The translations under genes and the position numbers were made by a program. Under the pieces are notes generated by a model that searched no databases, was not told the DNA's origin, and worked only from the letters and a program-made list of their open reading frames with translations. DNA of 64,000 nucleotides from Adenanthera pavonina (lineage: Eukaryota; Streptophyta; Magnoliopsida; Fabales; Fabaceae). This document shows, in pieces, positions 47,116 through 59,001 of the stretch. How positions within the stretch are numbered: the first letter of the stretch is position 1; the number at the start of each line of letters is the position of its first letter. The stretch lies in the NCBI GenBank assembly GCA_026686845.1, contig JAIVEN010000014.1, forward strand, positions 16,230,001 to 16,294,000. The letters run 5' to 3'.

Positions 47116-48917
47116 CTAAACGTCAGCCTCAAGCTCGGCCTGTTTTTTCTTCGCTTGTTGCAAATCCTTCTGCAAATTAGCAGCAAAGGCCGAGGATTCG
47201 GCTTCAACGCTCTTTGCCCAAGCAATCTCAGTCGTCAGGGCATCCCGCTCCTTTTCAACCACTTGCACTTTCATCTCGGCAGCAGCGAGGGACCCTTTCA
47301 GTTCTTCCACCTGTAGAAGAAGAGCTGCTTGAGACTTTGAAGCTTCGGCAAGCTCCGAGGAAGCCTTGTCCTTCGCGCTGGTTACTTCCAGAAGCTCGGC
47401 CTTAGCAGCTTTTAGACGGCGGTCGCTCTCCTCAAACTCCTCCCCACAAAACGAGGTCATGTTCGCAGTGCGCAGGCACATAGTTGACATGGATTCCAAA
47501 ATAGCCTTGGGACCCAATCGTTGCAAGGTCTCTTTATCACCGATTTCCTGAACGCTATTCCTGAAAAGCTTGGCAATATTTGGATCAATGCCTGAAGGCA
47601 AGCGTCTAACAGGAGAAGGCAAAGGAGATTGGTGAGCTGAAGATACAAGCTCCTCGTCGGTGGTCAGAAGTCGAGCACGTTTGCTCGGGGGGCTTCGTGA
47701 AAAGGAAGGAATCTCAACAACCTCAGCTGTTGCCATTACTTCGGCACGACCTCTCTCCTCTTTATCAGGGTGAGCCTGCAACTTCTCAGCACTTGGTCCT
47801 GCTGATGGGGCCATGTTCTTTATCGAACGCCAGTTGAACTTCCCCATCACCACTGCAAAATAGAAAACATATATTAGAAGCTGAAACAAGTATGGTAACA
47901 CAAGATAAAAGAAAATCAGCACTCACGTTTAAAATCTTTATTAGGGGTTGAAGTGTAAGGGAGCCTAAGTAAGATTTTGCAGTTCAGAGGATGAGGTAAT
48001 TTATTTAACTTGCCGACATCCGCCTTTTCGGATGCCGACATAGCCTCGTAACACCAGGACTGGAACTTGATGGGAGTTCGAGTCCAATAAAGAGGAAACC
48101 TGGGCCGCCCCCCCTCATCGAAGAACATGTCCGAGTAACCCTCGGCTGGGCGCACTTTGAAGAAACTTCCTTTGAAGTCTTTATATGACGAGGTATAAGG
48201 ACCGATTATCCCCTTCTTATTCATACCACTAAGGGAAATCCAGCCGATCTTATTTCCAAATCGGATTTGATAGTAGTAGAGGAATTTTGGGGCGGTCGGT
48301 GTCATATTCAATTTTCTGCACAGGACCTCGAAAGCTTTTAGAAACGCCCAACTGTTGGGATGAAGCTGAGTCGGAGCGAAGTTCAGCGCCTTTAAAACAG
48401 CACACTCGAACTCCGAGAAAGGAAGACCAACTCCCAATGATTCAAATAATGTCCTATACATATATGTAAAATGTGTTTGTACTGGCAATGCAAACAGGAA
48501 CATGTGCTCATCTTCAGCACACGGCTCGGCAATCACGGCCTCTTGTGTTTGTGTGCTAGCTAGAGAAATCGACTTCCTCAGCTCCACAATGGATTCGGCA
48601 GTCCAAAATTTAGAATGGTAGGATCCAACTTCTCCTTTCACCCAATAATATCCCGGAAGCCGAATGTCAGGAACTGGGTCTCTCTGAACTCTGGAAGTGA
48701 CTTTTCGTGGCTTTTGTACGGCCACCTGCACAGCAGTAGCCGAAGATGAAGCCTCCCTTTCGGTCGGAAAGTCAGCCAGACGAAAATTCAACTCTGTGCT
48801 AGGAAAGGAAGAGTTCGACGGTGAAGGTTCTTCTCTGATGCCCAGAACCTCCCTCTCAATCAGGATTCGATGAGAGGACGACCCAGCCGATGCCTCGGAT
48901 TCTCGGTTTGAACTCAT
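47116..48917 (-). CDS. Antisense two-exon gene inside the Tat element (gypsy-type 'putative plant transposon protein')
   Basis: Complement of 47927-48917 and 47116-47852 with a 74-bp intron (GTGAGT donor, TTTTGCAG acceptor). Joining keeps the frame and gives 575 aa. Exon 1 encodes a globular domain (LPGYYWVKGEVGSYHSKFW, FECAVLKALNFAPTQLHPNSW, KIGWISL) that I recognise as the family listed in Pfam as putative gypsy-type transposon (Transposase_28, PF04195). Exon 2 encodes a Ser/Pro-rich linker and a long coiled coil (about residues 440-575, EELKGSLAAAEMKVQVVEKE). The first in-frame ATG is 48917. A TATA-like sequence lies about 185 nt upstream. Extra and antisense ORFs are known in Tat elements; their role is unsettled, with Gag-like packaging proposed. 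Both exons are fully open although the sense gag-pol is broken. Confidence 0.8.
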
Positions 48918-49101
48918 GGTGGGTGGGAAAGGTATAGAATAGTGTGAAGTACTTGAGAAAAGGGGAAAACACAGAAGAGGGCGTACTTGGAAAAATGACG
49001 GAAGGGGCAAGGAAAAGGAGGCCAAAGACGATGAAGAGATTCAGAGAAAATGAAAAGCAGATGTAGGTTGAAGTAAAAGGATGAGCACCCAAGTCCAATA
49101 C

Positions 49102-49111
49102 GTATATAGTG
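49102..49111 (-). promoter_or_regulatory. TATA-like box for the antisense gene
   Basis: On the minus strand this reads ACTATATACG, about 185 nt before the antisense ATG at 48917 and outside the 3' LTR. Position and sequence suit an internal antisense promoter. It is a motif match only. Confidence 0.35.
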
Positions 49112-49385
49112 AATACTCCTCCTCGAAAACGAGCAAATTAATCATGACTTTGGGGAGCCAATCGTCACCATTGGGGAACGTGATTTGGCTGACGAAAAGA
49201 CGCAGCATTAAATAACGCCGCACGCAGCTGTACGTGTAAGCACATTACCGTTTCAGAAACCAAAACGTCAAAGAGTCTCTGGGAAGATTTTGGAATCCCT
49301 AAGGAACTGGAGCGATTTAAATTCAAAAAGCCAGTTTTTAGTCGACCACACGATTCAGAGCCCTCTCATCCAGATTGGACTCGAG

Positions 49386-49395
49386 GCTCGGGGGG
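49386..49395 (+). other. Polypurine tract of the Tat element
   Basis: GCTCGGGGGG lies just before the 3' LTR start at 49400, the place for plus-strand priming. The G-run is typical of plant gypsy elements. Confidence 0.6.
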
Positions 49396-49399
49396 CTAG

Positions 49400-49916
49400 T
49401 GTGCGTGTCAAAATGAGCGTGCCGAGGTTACAAGTCCGAGGTGGATATACGCCCCTTTGAAGCCTCACTTTCTGGGCTCATATACACCAGGCTATAATTC
49501 GAAGGCCGAGATTAAGCGTAATGAACCAGGTAATACATCGGTTATTGAACGATAAGGCCGAGTAATCGTATAGCCAGATGGTCGTCCGACTGAACAACAT
49601 CTCGGCCATATTGTCGACTACAGGTTTCTTCATGAAAACTGTATTGCCCCAAAAACACTCGGCTAGGAGTAGTAGTTATGGGGCCATAACAGTTACGGAA
49701 TCATAACTGCAGGGCGAAAAATCAGGGATCACGCTAAAAGAGCGTGATACTCCATAATGACAATTTATGAAATATCCCGATAAATTAGGGATTACAGGGA
49801 GAAGACGGTTTAATCTTAACGGTCAGGAGATGGTGAATAAAAGAAAAAAAGATAAGTGTAAACAGGGGGCACTGCATACGTAAGGTGGAATAATTTCTCG
49901 ATCTTTTGACGGAACA
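49400..49916 (+). repeat. 3' LTR of the Tat element
   Basis: 517 bp, starting TGTGCGTGTC and ending GACGGAACA. It lacks five bases present in the 5' LTR. Confidence 0.95.
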
Positions 49917-49921
49917 AGATG
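49917..49921 (+). repeat. Target site duplication, right copy (AGATG)
   Basis: Matches 40126-40130 exactly. Confidence 0.95.
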
Positions 49922-49938
49922 AGTTGGGTACCCAAAGC

Positions 49939-49980
<42 letters not shown>

Positions 49981-52093
49981 CCGATTCCACTCTTCTCTAC
50001 TTTAAATCATTGATTCATCCTGTTAAACATAAAATTGAAAAAAAAAACTTACGAGAACTGAGAGAAATCTTGATGTTGATTTGTTTCTGGTATTGGATGG
50101 ATGCGGTCCAGGAGTGTTCAAATTTGTGGACTTATTTTTACCCTTTACATTTTCAACTGGCCCCATTCAATTCCCAAGTCATTATGTTGTTGAACTCTGG
50201 TGGCCTAGTTGGCAATCCATTTCTATAATGCTGTCTATTTTTATTTTCTCTTGCCTCCTAAACTGCTCAGGAGCAATCTATTCTCTCTATTTATATTATA
50301 GAGAGTTTTTAGTTATTTCATGTTTCTTCAGAAAAATTTATCACACACTTCAAAATTCTAAAAATAAAATCTAAAATTTCAATTTTACTCTTATTAATTA
50401 CCAATAAGAGTTATTTTGAAATTTATCCTCTTTCTCTCTTTTATCCCTCAATTTATGAGACAATAATCAATATGAGTAAAAAAGGTAAATACCTACTAAA
50501 AATTATATCTTTTTATATTTTGAACTAAATAAAACTTCTAAAATAATCCTTATAATATGTACCGAAAGGAGTAATAATTATCTATTACATTTATTTATTT
50601 AATAGCTAGTGCAACTCTTTTAAAAAATATACTAATAACAGAGAGGGATTTGGGTCCTCGTGCGCGGATTATTGATTCCAGGTGCATGCATCGTCTTATA
50701 TAATAAAATTAATACTAATGAGTCAAATATTATCTTATTTTATTTTGGCTCTATGGAAAACTTTGAATTAATTAAAATTAATTTTATATTAAATGTATAA
50801 GAAAATGAAAACTCAATTCATATGCAAATCTAGGGCAATGCTGTCTAGTTTTGATTAGAGACACTAATATGACTCAAGTCCAACTGATTAATCTATTTAA
50901 CTCAATAAAATAAGTGGATTGTGCTTTAAAAATATGAGTTTAAATAGAAAATAGGTTTTTTTTATTCAGCTTGTGGTGAGCGAACCCGAGCGAGACACAA
51001 GTTAGTCTGTTTAGCCTGTTTTTTTTTGTTTAAAATATTAAAAATATATATTATTTTATTAATTAATAATGTATTAGTGATAAAATTTACTATTATGTTA
51101 TTTTTTATAAATAATAATAACAATTAATTTTATTAATTTAAATAATTATATAAAAAAATAATACACCCAAGTGTCACCTTGTGTACTGGGGCTTGAAAAA
51201 TTAAGATGGTATGACAATATGATTTTTTCAGCCCGGCGGAAATTGCAAGCTCTAGTTTGGATTATTTGGCTCAAGCAAAAAGGACCACGCTGCGCATTTA
51301 TTTACTCCATTGAATATGGCGGAAATTAAAACTCCGCCAATCAACTTTCTGTATGCAGGAAAGTAAGGTCCAGAGGAGGACACGTGGCCTATGACAAATG
51401 GACCAGAATCATTAACTGTACGATGGCCTAAAGTGGAATAGATCGATAATTAAATGTGGTGCTGGTGATTTCGCTGTTTGGTTATTAGAGCTTAGCTTCA
51501 TGTTCAAGCCAAAACAGACCTTGCGAGGATTTGAAAGCAACGGGCCAGAACGCAGGGTTTGGGAGACTGGCCCCCTTCATTTCTGTTCCCATTTATTATC
51601 GAGGCCTTGTTTTTTTTACTTTTCCATTTTCTTTATTTTTCTAAAATAGAACACACTTGTGGATATGAGTAAAAATGTTGTATTAAAATTAAGTAATTTT
51701 TATTTTTTAATTTAAAATAATAAATCTAAAATTCAATACTGTATTTAAAATTACCAGGAACCGTGGGTTATTACTATGGTATTGCCTTTCTGCGGGAATG
51801 GCCCAGATAGGTACAATGGTGATCCCCGAAAAACACACTCACGCCCAAAACTGATTTAACTTTAAAAGAGGATCAGGTGCGGACCTATTTACATGCTTCA
51901 GCTTCTAACCCCAACGACCTCGGAAAATAAGACGGTCGCAATTAATCACGCGCTTGTTCTGATAAATCATATCGCGTCACGTCCTCCTTCATTCATCGCT
52001 ATGCACACTACGTTATTGACTTTTTCAATCTGAACCGTTGATTTTCTTGCCTCAACGGTTCCCCCTCGACATTGTGCTGTTTAGTGTTAATAA
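49922..52093. other. Intergenic DNA and promoter of the MAGL-like gene
   Basis: Contains a (TC)n microsatellite at 49943-49977 only 22 bp from the retrotransposon insertion site, then AT-rich DNA. From about 51.3 kb the composition becomes less AT-rich and should contain the promoter and leader of the gene at 52094. No separate gene is seen. Confidence 0.5.
49943..49977 (+). repeat. (TC)n microsatellite
   Basis: Seventeen TC units beside the 3' target duplication of the Tat element. Confidence 0.95.
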
Positions 52094-55000
52094 ATGCCAC
52101 CACGACAGCCTCGCTCATTTGTTTCTCTTCCTCTTTCCTTCCTTCGATCCATCTCCGCCATGTCTTCCGCCGAGATGGAAATGGACCAGTTGACCTCGGG
52201 CGCTAGCAACCGCATCATTCCCATTCTCAAAGCTTTAAGGGCGTCTTTGATTTTCGTCTACACCTTCGTCCTTTCCTTCTTTTGGTTCATTCTCCCTCGT
52301 CCTCGTCGCTTTTCTTCTCCTTCCTTGCTCGGCACTCCGCCTTCTACTCCTCGGAAGCATCGGAAGCGGAGGTCCTTGTCGTTGATTCGAGAGGAGGAGG
52401 ACACCCTCAGGAGACGAGCTTTAGCCGAGGATGTGCGCATGGTTCGCGACGATGCCACTTGCCGATGGACCACTTCTCTCTTTTACGGCCTTCGATGTAA
52501 CGCTCTGTTTTGCCGCAGCTGGTTTCCTGTTTCCGATCATATTAAGTAAGGTCTTCTAATTTTTTTCCGCCTCTCAGTATCTTTGTTTTACTTTTAGTTT
52601 TGAAGTCCCCGACTTCGATTTCTGAATGTCGAGGTTTTTTTTTTTGAAGAAAAGGAGGGATTAAAAGAGTGAAATTTACGGTTCCGAATTCTTCTGTCGA
52701 AGAATTATGTTGGTCAATGAACTCATTTATTTGTTTTTACTTCTTTCGAATCTGATAAGCCCCTGGTGTAGTTCTATGGGTAACGTTTAGATATTTTTTT
52801 TGGCTTGAACGTATAGAAATTAATGATGTTGTTTTCCAATTTTACGTTGGTAATCTGTAGAATTCAAGATAACTTAGCGGGGGGAGCCGGAGGGACTAAG
52901 CAGTAAATGAGCTGAAGTTATTTGGTTTCGTTTTGGGTGTTTTAGTTCGTTTCAGTCCCAAACATACGAAGCTGAAATAAACTAAATTGGACATGGGCTA
53001 GCATTGACCCCCTTCTGAACTTGACCAAGAGGGGTGAATGAGACTGAATGTGATTGAAACGAAAATCCTCTTTCAGAAAAATGCTAACACGTGTATACCA
53101 ATACCCAAATTATGTTGATCACCTTCTAATCTCTATGCTGATTGTGTGTTGTTCCCTGATCTCTATGTTAGGAGTGTCCTATTGAAGCTAACAACCAACA
53201 GTGAAATACAAACTTAAGCTTCACGGAATATAATTGTTGTCTTCTTATTAGGATAAAGTTGTTGTTATGTTATTGTGTCAAGATACTTTATTCCTCAATT
53301 AGTTGAAGAGGTATTTTCAGATGAAGACCCCCCAAACCACACAAAAACCCATGGTTTATAGATCCTGCATCTTTTCTCATTGGCATGTACAGCTTTCTGT
53401 CACCTATGGTTTCCTTTGTTCTGCTGCCCTGTTTCACATTTTCTCAAATTTTTCCTCTTCTGTTCTTTCAGGGGAATTCTCGTAATCATTCATGGGCTTA
53501 ATGAACACAGGTAAGCTAATTTGATCAGCTTATAGAAACTTGATTCTGTTGGAGCTTAATAGTTATTTCTTCTTAGGGGATGAGGAAGCTTTTGTTTTTC
53601 CATAATACATGAAAATTTTTGGTTGATTTAGAGCTTATAAAAGTTATGCCTTTTCCCTGACTTAGTACTCATTTGTCAGTGGAAGATATGCTGATTTTGC
53701 AAGGCAGTTAACATCCTGCAACTTTGGTGTCTATGCAATGGACTGGATAGGTAACTACTATCTTGACTTTTTTTTTTTTAATTCAATCCATGTGTTCTTC
53801 ATTGCTACGGAATACTTCTGATAGGGTAGAAGAGAATTATAGAGAGAGAAAGGGAGAGAGAAGAGAAAAGAGAAAGAAGTAGAGGATAGAGAAGGGAGAG
53901 GGAATTGAGAGAAATGAGATTCTATTCAGTGTCTACAAATTACAAGAATAAATAATCCCCCAAACTTTACTTACACTCCCTTTATCGTCGTTGCCCCTCC
54001 AATGGCTATAACCACCCAACAGACATTTCATTGTTTCACACACACACACATGTTCACACTTATATATCATAACAACTTCCCTGTACTCTAATGGATCTCT
54101 ATCTTGGGGAAATAATATTTAACCTCTTGTTCTTGGATAATGTGGTAATGGGAATGGATATGTTCCATTCTTTGTGATGTTTAATTTTCCTTCCATATTA
54201 CAAGCAACTATTTTCTTTATGTAAGTTAGGCCTTTTTTTTTTGGGACTTTTCTGCTATTCTCTTGCCTGAAGGCTTGCATCTATGCTTTCTTTTTACAGG
54301 TCATGGAGGGAGTGATGGACTGCACGGTTATGTTCCATCACTTGATCATGTTGTTGCAGACACAGTATGCTTGCATTTCTTTTTGTTTTTATAAATAAAA
54401 CTTCAACAGCAAGTGTTCTTGGCGATTATTGTGGTTCTCTCTCGTGCATTATAGTGGTTTTTTTCCTTTATAAAATAAATAAATATATTTTTAGATATCA
54501 ATGTAGAGTTTTTCTCCATGTCAACGTTTGGGAATGATGGAAAGAAGCACAAGGTTAGGTTATAGTACGGTATGAAATTACACCATTAAATAACTTAACC
54601 ACAGAATGCAATTTTCATCAATCCTACCATTGGGACATGAAGTGATCATCATGTTGACGGTGTAAGCCAAATTTTAAAAGTTGGACAAGAATATCTATGT
54701 AATCAATTATTAACTAGTTGATATTTTCTTATATTTGAGAAGTCTTCTGTTCTTAATCAATCTTATATTGATGGAGTACAAAACAATTTCAGATTTATGT
54801 GAAATTTTATGAGCATGATATTTATGATTAAAACTTTGGACTGAATGGGAGATATTTTTTCATGAAGTCCATCATACAAAGAGCTATTCAACTGTGTAGG
54901 ATTGAGTGAATTTTCACTGGTGTCATTGAGGCTTGTCAGTATCTCTTGTTTCTCTTTTAATTTGTGCATGCCCAGGACACGGATAAAGTTCTTCATTCTG

Positions 55001-56917
55001 GTTCAACTAAGTTTGCTATTTGATGTCACTTTCATGGCCATTTGAATGTTTTACCTACATTCAAGAATTAGAAAACTTCTATTGTTCTTTGCATTGTCTA
55101 CTTAGTCTCCTTTAAAATTTGGAGCTATAATTTAGTTTTCAAACGGTGCTTGGTCATGTTAATATTGAAAGCAATAACTTAAACAGGGGGCATTCTTGGA
55201 AAAGATAAAGTTGGACAATCCTGGAGTACCATGCTTTCTCTTTGGTCACTCCACTGGAGGAGCTGTGGTTTTGAAGGTAAAAATTGTTATCTTCCGCACA
55301 GCTCCATGAGTTGATTTCATTTTCTTGAATTTGAAAATTACCATCTGCTTTTTGTGCAGGCTGCTTCCTACCCTCATATTGAAGAAATGTTGCAAGGAAT
55401 TGTATTGACTTCACCGGCTTTGCGTGTTAAGCCAGCTCATCCTATTGTCGGGGTAAGTTTTGCATTCATAAGCTGTGATTAGTTGCCTTCTTGGAGACCT
55501 AGGAAATCATTTGTTGTCGCTCAATTAATTAAGCCATCATCTTTATGAGCTCCAGTTACCTATAATCCTTGGAAAGGACTGGATTATATTGGAACCAAAA
55601 TAAACAGTGGCATTGTTTTACTTTGGTACGTATTATACCAGGCAAGTGTAGGTGGCCAAAAAAAGAGTGTAGAAATTTTTGTTAAGTGGAGAGGGGTGTC
55701 AAAAATGGGCGTGATGAATCCTCTCTCAGTACAATTCTCTTTGTTATTGGAACCAGAATGGATACACAGTCATTAATTAGATATGTTTTGCTTTGGGATT
55801 ACAGCCATTTCTTTTCAGAGTACCAAGTAGGAATATTGACAGGTGGAGAAGGGTGTCAAAAATGGGGAATTGGATCCTCTTCATATTTTTTCTACATGCC
55901 TCTCTTTATACATAATCTCCTTCATTGATTGTAATCTGATAGTTGAGAAAAGAGTCTAAAACTGGAGATAATATATTTGATTTAATGGTTTCCATTTATT
56001 GTCATGAGTGGAATGTTCTTAAAAACAATATCACAATGTTTATTTAAAGTGAAACTAAATAAATAATATATTTATTTTAATGTCTCAATCAGTGATCTTC
56101 CACCATTCAAATCAAATGGATGGGGAAGATCATATATGAAAAGAGGTATGGAGAGGATCCATTCCCACAAAAATGGGCGTGATGAATACTCTTCCTGTGC
56201 TTCACTCTCTTGGTTTTCTTATCAATAAGCTTGTATAGATAAAAATCCCTGAACTTACACTTTCTGGGTCGAGATTTTTGTTTCAAACTCTTAGCCCGAA
56301 TGATGTTATACTTGACTATTATTTTCATAGCCTTCTTATGCCCTTAAATTTTCAATTTTAGCTTGTCCCCACAGTTGAACGCAGTACACTGATAAGAGAT
56401 AGATGAAAAAAAAAAAGAACCTTAAGAGTATATTGACCTGTGTTATGGCCTATATATTTAAGGTGTTTTTGCTTTCCTTCACCATTTGCTTGCCGGATTC
56501 ACGCAGGCTGTTGCCCCAGTTTTTTCCCTGGTCGCTCCAAAGTTCCAATTTAAAGGAGCAAACAAAAGGGGGATTCCAGTTTCCAGGGATCCAGCAGCAT
56601 TGTTGGCTAAGTACTCTGATCCTCTGGTGTACACTGGACCCATAAGGGTCCGAACAGGGCATGAAATATTGCGGATTTCTTCCTACTTAATGCGGAACCT
56701 AAAGAAGGTGACAGTACCATTCTTTGTTCTCCACGGAACTGCTGATAAGGTAACTGATCCACTTGCCTCACAAGATCTATACAATGAGGCAGCTTCACGT
56801 TTCAAAGAAATCAAGCTTTACGATGGCTTCTTGCACGACCTTCTCTTTGAGCCAGAACGTGAAGAGATAGCACAGGATATCATTAATTGGATGGAGGAGA
56901 GATTAAATGGCTTATGA
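52094..56917 (+). CDS. Monoacylglycerol-lipase-like alpha/beta-hydrolase (7 exons)
   Basis: Exons 52094-52545, 53472-53510, 53680-53750, 54300-54364, 55187-55276, 55360-55452 and 56507-56917 sum to 1221 nt, 406 aa. A hydrophobic helix at about 48-68 followed by Pro/Arg-rich sequence suggests a membrane anchor. The hydrolase domain starts GILVIIHGLNEHSGRY and has the nucleophile elbow GHSTG (S231), then D350 (HGTADKVTDP) and H380 (GFLHDLLF), a complete catalytic triad. The family hydrolyses monoacylglycerols, lysophospholipids or related esters; the substrate cannot be told from sequence. The second in-frame ATG at 52160 (MSSAEMEMDQL, 384 aa) fits the N-terminus I recall for family members and may be the true start. 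Intron 6 (1054 bp) carries a thrice-repeated motif. Confidence 0.9.
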
Positions 56918-57092
56918 AAATGTTAACACTGGGGAGATAATTGGAAGGGGGTTGAAAAGGGACGCTGACGTTGATAACCACCACTAAACGGGGCTCTCGG
57001 GAAAAGGGGTTGGGGGAAGCAGATAGGTAATTCATCTCCGTCTTGGATGTTAGATGTGTTTGACTATTTGTTTTGTCTGGAAAGTTGTATTT

Positions 57093-57098
57093 AATAAA
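57093..57098 (+). terminator. AATAAA polyadenylation signal of the MAGL-like gene
   Basis: A canonical AATAAA lies 176 nt after the stop codon, a suitable distance for plant 3' ends. Motif match only. Confidence 0.45.
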
Positions 57099-57138
57099 AT
57101 TATCAGTGATGTCTTCCTAATCCCATGTGCAAATAAGT

Positions 57139-57445
57139 GGGAATGGACCTAATGTGCATCAGGTGTACGTCTCATCTGGATGGGTGTATATCTCATCTGG
57201 ACCGTTCATGTGAAATTTGGATGGTCTAAATTTTAATATTTTACATTTCATAGTTTATAAAGCAAAATATTATTTTTATATCTTGATAATTACAATATTG
57301 ACATTACTTTGTATTCTGCATTATTTAAAATTAAATTTTCATTAAAATCTCATTAAAAATATTAAAAGATCTAGATCGTTCAAATCTCATCTCTCATTTC
57401 AACCATTCAGATGAGATATGCACTTGTGCACCAGGTCCATTTCCC
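57139..57445. mobile_element. Inverted-repeat MITE, possibly Mutator-like
   Basis: The left end GGGAATGGACCTAATGTGCA and reverse-complemented right end GGGAAATGGACCTGGTGCAC are inverted repeats. Similarity runs inward through TCTCATCTGGATGG against TCTCATCTGAATGG. The length is about 307 bp and it is non-coding. No target duplication could be seen, so the superfamily is a guess. Confidence 0.55.
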
Positions 57446-58378
57446 AAACGACTCCTTTAATTCTGCCTCGGTCTCTTGTTTGTATGCCTTCGGGAGGGGT
57501 TGGGTTTAGTTTCTGTAGTTCATGAAAATAGTGGGAGCCGTTTTCTTGTTTAATTGAATCCAACAAGGAAACAAAGCAGACAACATCAGAATAGCACACT
57601 TCTATTATATATACAAGTACTGCTTTGTTTTTATTGGATTCATCAACCATGATGCTTCTGTGCTTCAAAATGACCTATAAAGACAATGCCAATTAACTTA
57701 TATATATATATCTCGACATAAAAGAACATAAATAGCACAATTACTTGTATAATTATTGATATATGAAATAAGTAGGCTGGAAACCTATATAATAAAATAA
57801 TAAAACGCCAGTGCGATTCACTTCAAATTGCAGACGTATGCAAGAAAAAAATGTTTATAATTAACTACTTATCGGTGGTTAACCAAACTCGGTTACTCTT
57901 CCCTTCTTTTCTTCGGTTACCAGAAACTGCTCATCCCCGACTGCAACGGTGGGTGTTTTGTATATGAGATAATGAGTTTTATATCTGGGGAGGAGCCAAA
58001 ATATACAATTTCGGGGTTTTAACGAATTGATCCGAAGTTTCTTTTTGGTTTATTGTCTTACAACTTCATGTATATACGAGGTTTTGAAATTTGGATTGCG
58101 CACTCTTCACAACGATTTTATTAAGACAAGCTACAATTTTTAATTCCCTAACCAGATTTTGGAACAGAAACCAGTTGCTCTGTTTTCTCGCTCAATAAAA
58201 ATGATCGCGGTAATTTGACAGTGATAAGGTTAGTTGATTGCAACAATAAGGATGTTAAAAGGGTCTTGAGAAAATATAATAAACAAAATATAAAAACGAT
58301 AATTAAGAGATCATAACAAGCAGCCAACCCATTTAATTTGCTTCACTTGTACGCGGTCATCTAGTTAGACTTGGACTA
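57446..58378. other. Intergenic DNA
   Basis: AT-rich. The right part is the 3' flank of the minus-strand LFS-like gene. No gene seen. Confidence 0.5.
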
Positions 58379-58873
58379 CTAAGCAGAGCCAGAGCATGCT
58401 AGCTGCATCTTGTTAGCCATGTAGTGGAGAGAAGACTCAATATAAGAGATCAAATCTTGGAATGCCCACCCTTCCACTGGATCACTCACAAACGACCATT
58501 CGATCTTGCATCCTTGTATACAACCATCATCACTCTCCATCGGCAACACCTTGATCGTGGCCACATAGGACTTGAATCCTACGTTGTTGTCGACAACCTC
58601 GTAGGTCAAACAGTGCCGGACGGGATCCAAGGCGAGTAGCTTCTCTTTGGCCCACTTGATGGTATTCTCAGACTCACCTTTAACAGTGGAAGCGCAGTAT
58701 CGGACGAGGCCGGGCTGACCAGGAAACCCCTCCACTTGATAGCATGTGTCTATGGGCATCAATTTGTGAAGATTGCAGAAATCCTCTAAGAGATGCCATA
58801 CTTGCTCTGCATCTGTGTTTGGGAGCTCAACGCAGGCTTTCCCTTCCCATTTAGGATTGGAGTCATCTGCCAT
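58379..58873 (-). CDS. Lachrymatory-factor-synthase-like protein (Bet v 1/START fold), copy 1
   Basis: Intronless, 164 aa, true ATG at 58873. The START/Bet v 1-type (polyketide cyclase/lipid transport) fold is shown by the N-terminal KWEGKACVELPNTDAEQVW, then the family stretches FCNLHKLMPIDTCYQVEG, KEKLLALDPVRHCLTYEVVD, NNVGFKSYVATIKV and a C-terminal amphipathic helix. Relatives include onion lachrymatory-factor synthase and the Arabidopsis genes I recall as At2g25770 and At4g32870; they share the ligand-cavity fold with PYR/PYL receptors. Substrate and enzymatic activity are unknown, and most plant members are not true LFS enzymes. No signal peptide, so probably cytosolic. Copy 2 lies at 61306. 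Confidence 0.88.
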   Translation of the reverse strand: MADDSNPKWEGKACVELPNTDAEQVWHLLEDFCNLHKLMPIDTCYQVEGFPGQPGLVRYCASTVKGESENTIKWAKEKLLALDPVRHCLTYEVVDNNVGFKSYVATIKVLPMESDDGCIQGCKIEWSFVSDPVEGWAFQDLISYIESSLHYMANKMQLACSGSA

Positions 58874-59001
58874 TTCCCTTGGTAATAGGGTGTGTCAGGA
58901 AAGCAACAGAGAAAGATGTAAGATGAAGGGAAGGGAAACCGATTGGAGTTTTGTGAGTAGCGGCCTCTTTTTTATTTCTTTTTTAAAGCAGATGATAGTG
59001 G

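Larger units (their letters stand above)
40131..49916 (+). mobile_element. Complete Ty3/gypsy Tat-lineage LTR retrotransposon
   Basis: A 9786-bp element flanked by exact 5-bp duplications AGATG (40126-40130 and 49917-49921). Order: 5' LTR 40131-40652, PBS-like GCGCCCACCGTGGGGC from about 40658, gag-protease-RT-RNase H-second RNase H-integrase in one frame 40706-45967, a 68-bp tandem array, an antisense two-exon gene 47116-48917, polypurine tract about 49386-49395, 3' LTR 49400-49916. A second, archaeal-type RNase H after the retroviral one and a long 3' region with an extra ORF are marks of the Tat lineage. LTRs differ at 12 sites plus a 5-bp indel, indicating a fairly recent insertion. Four in-frame stops make the polyprotein non-functional. 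Confidence 0.95.
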
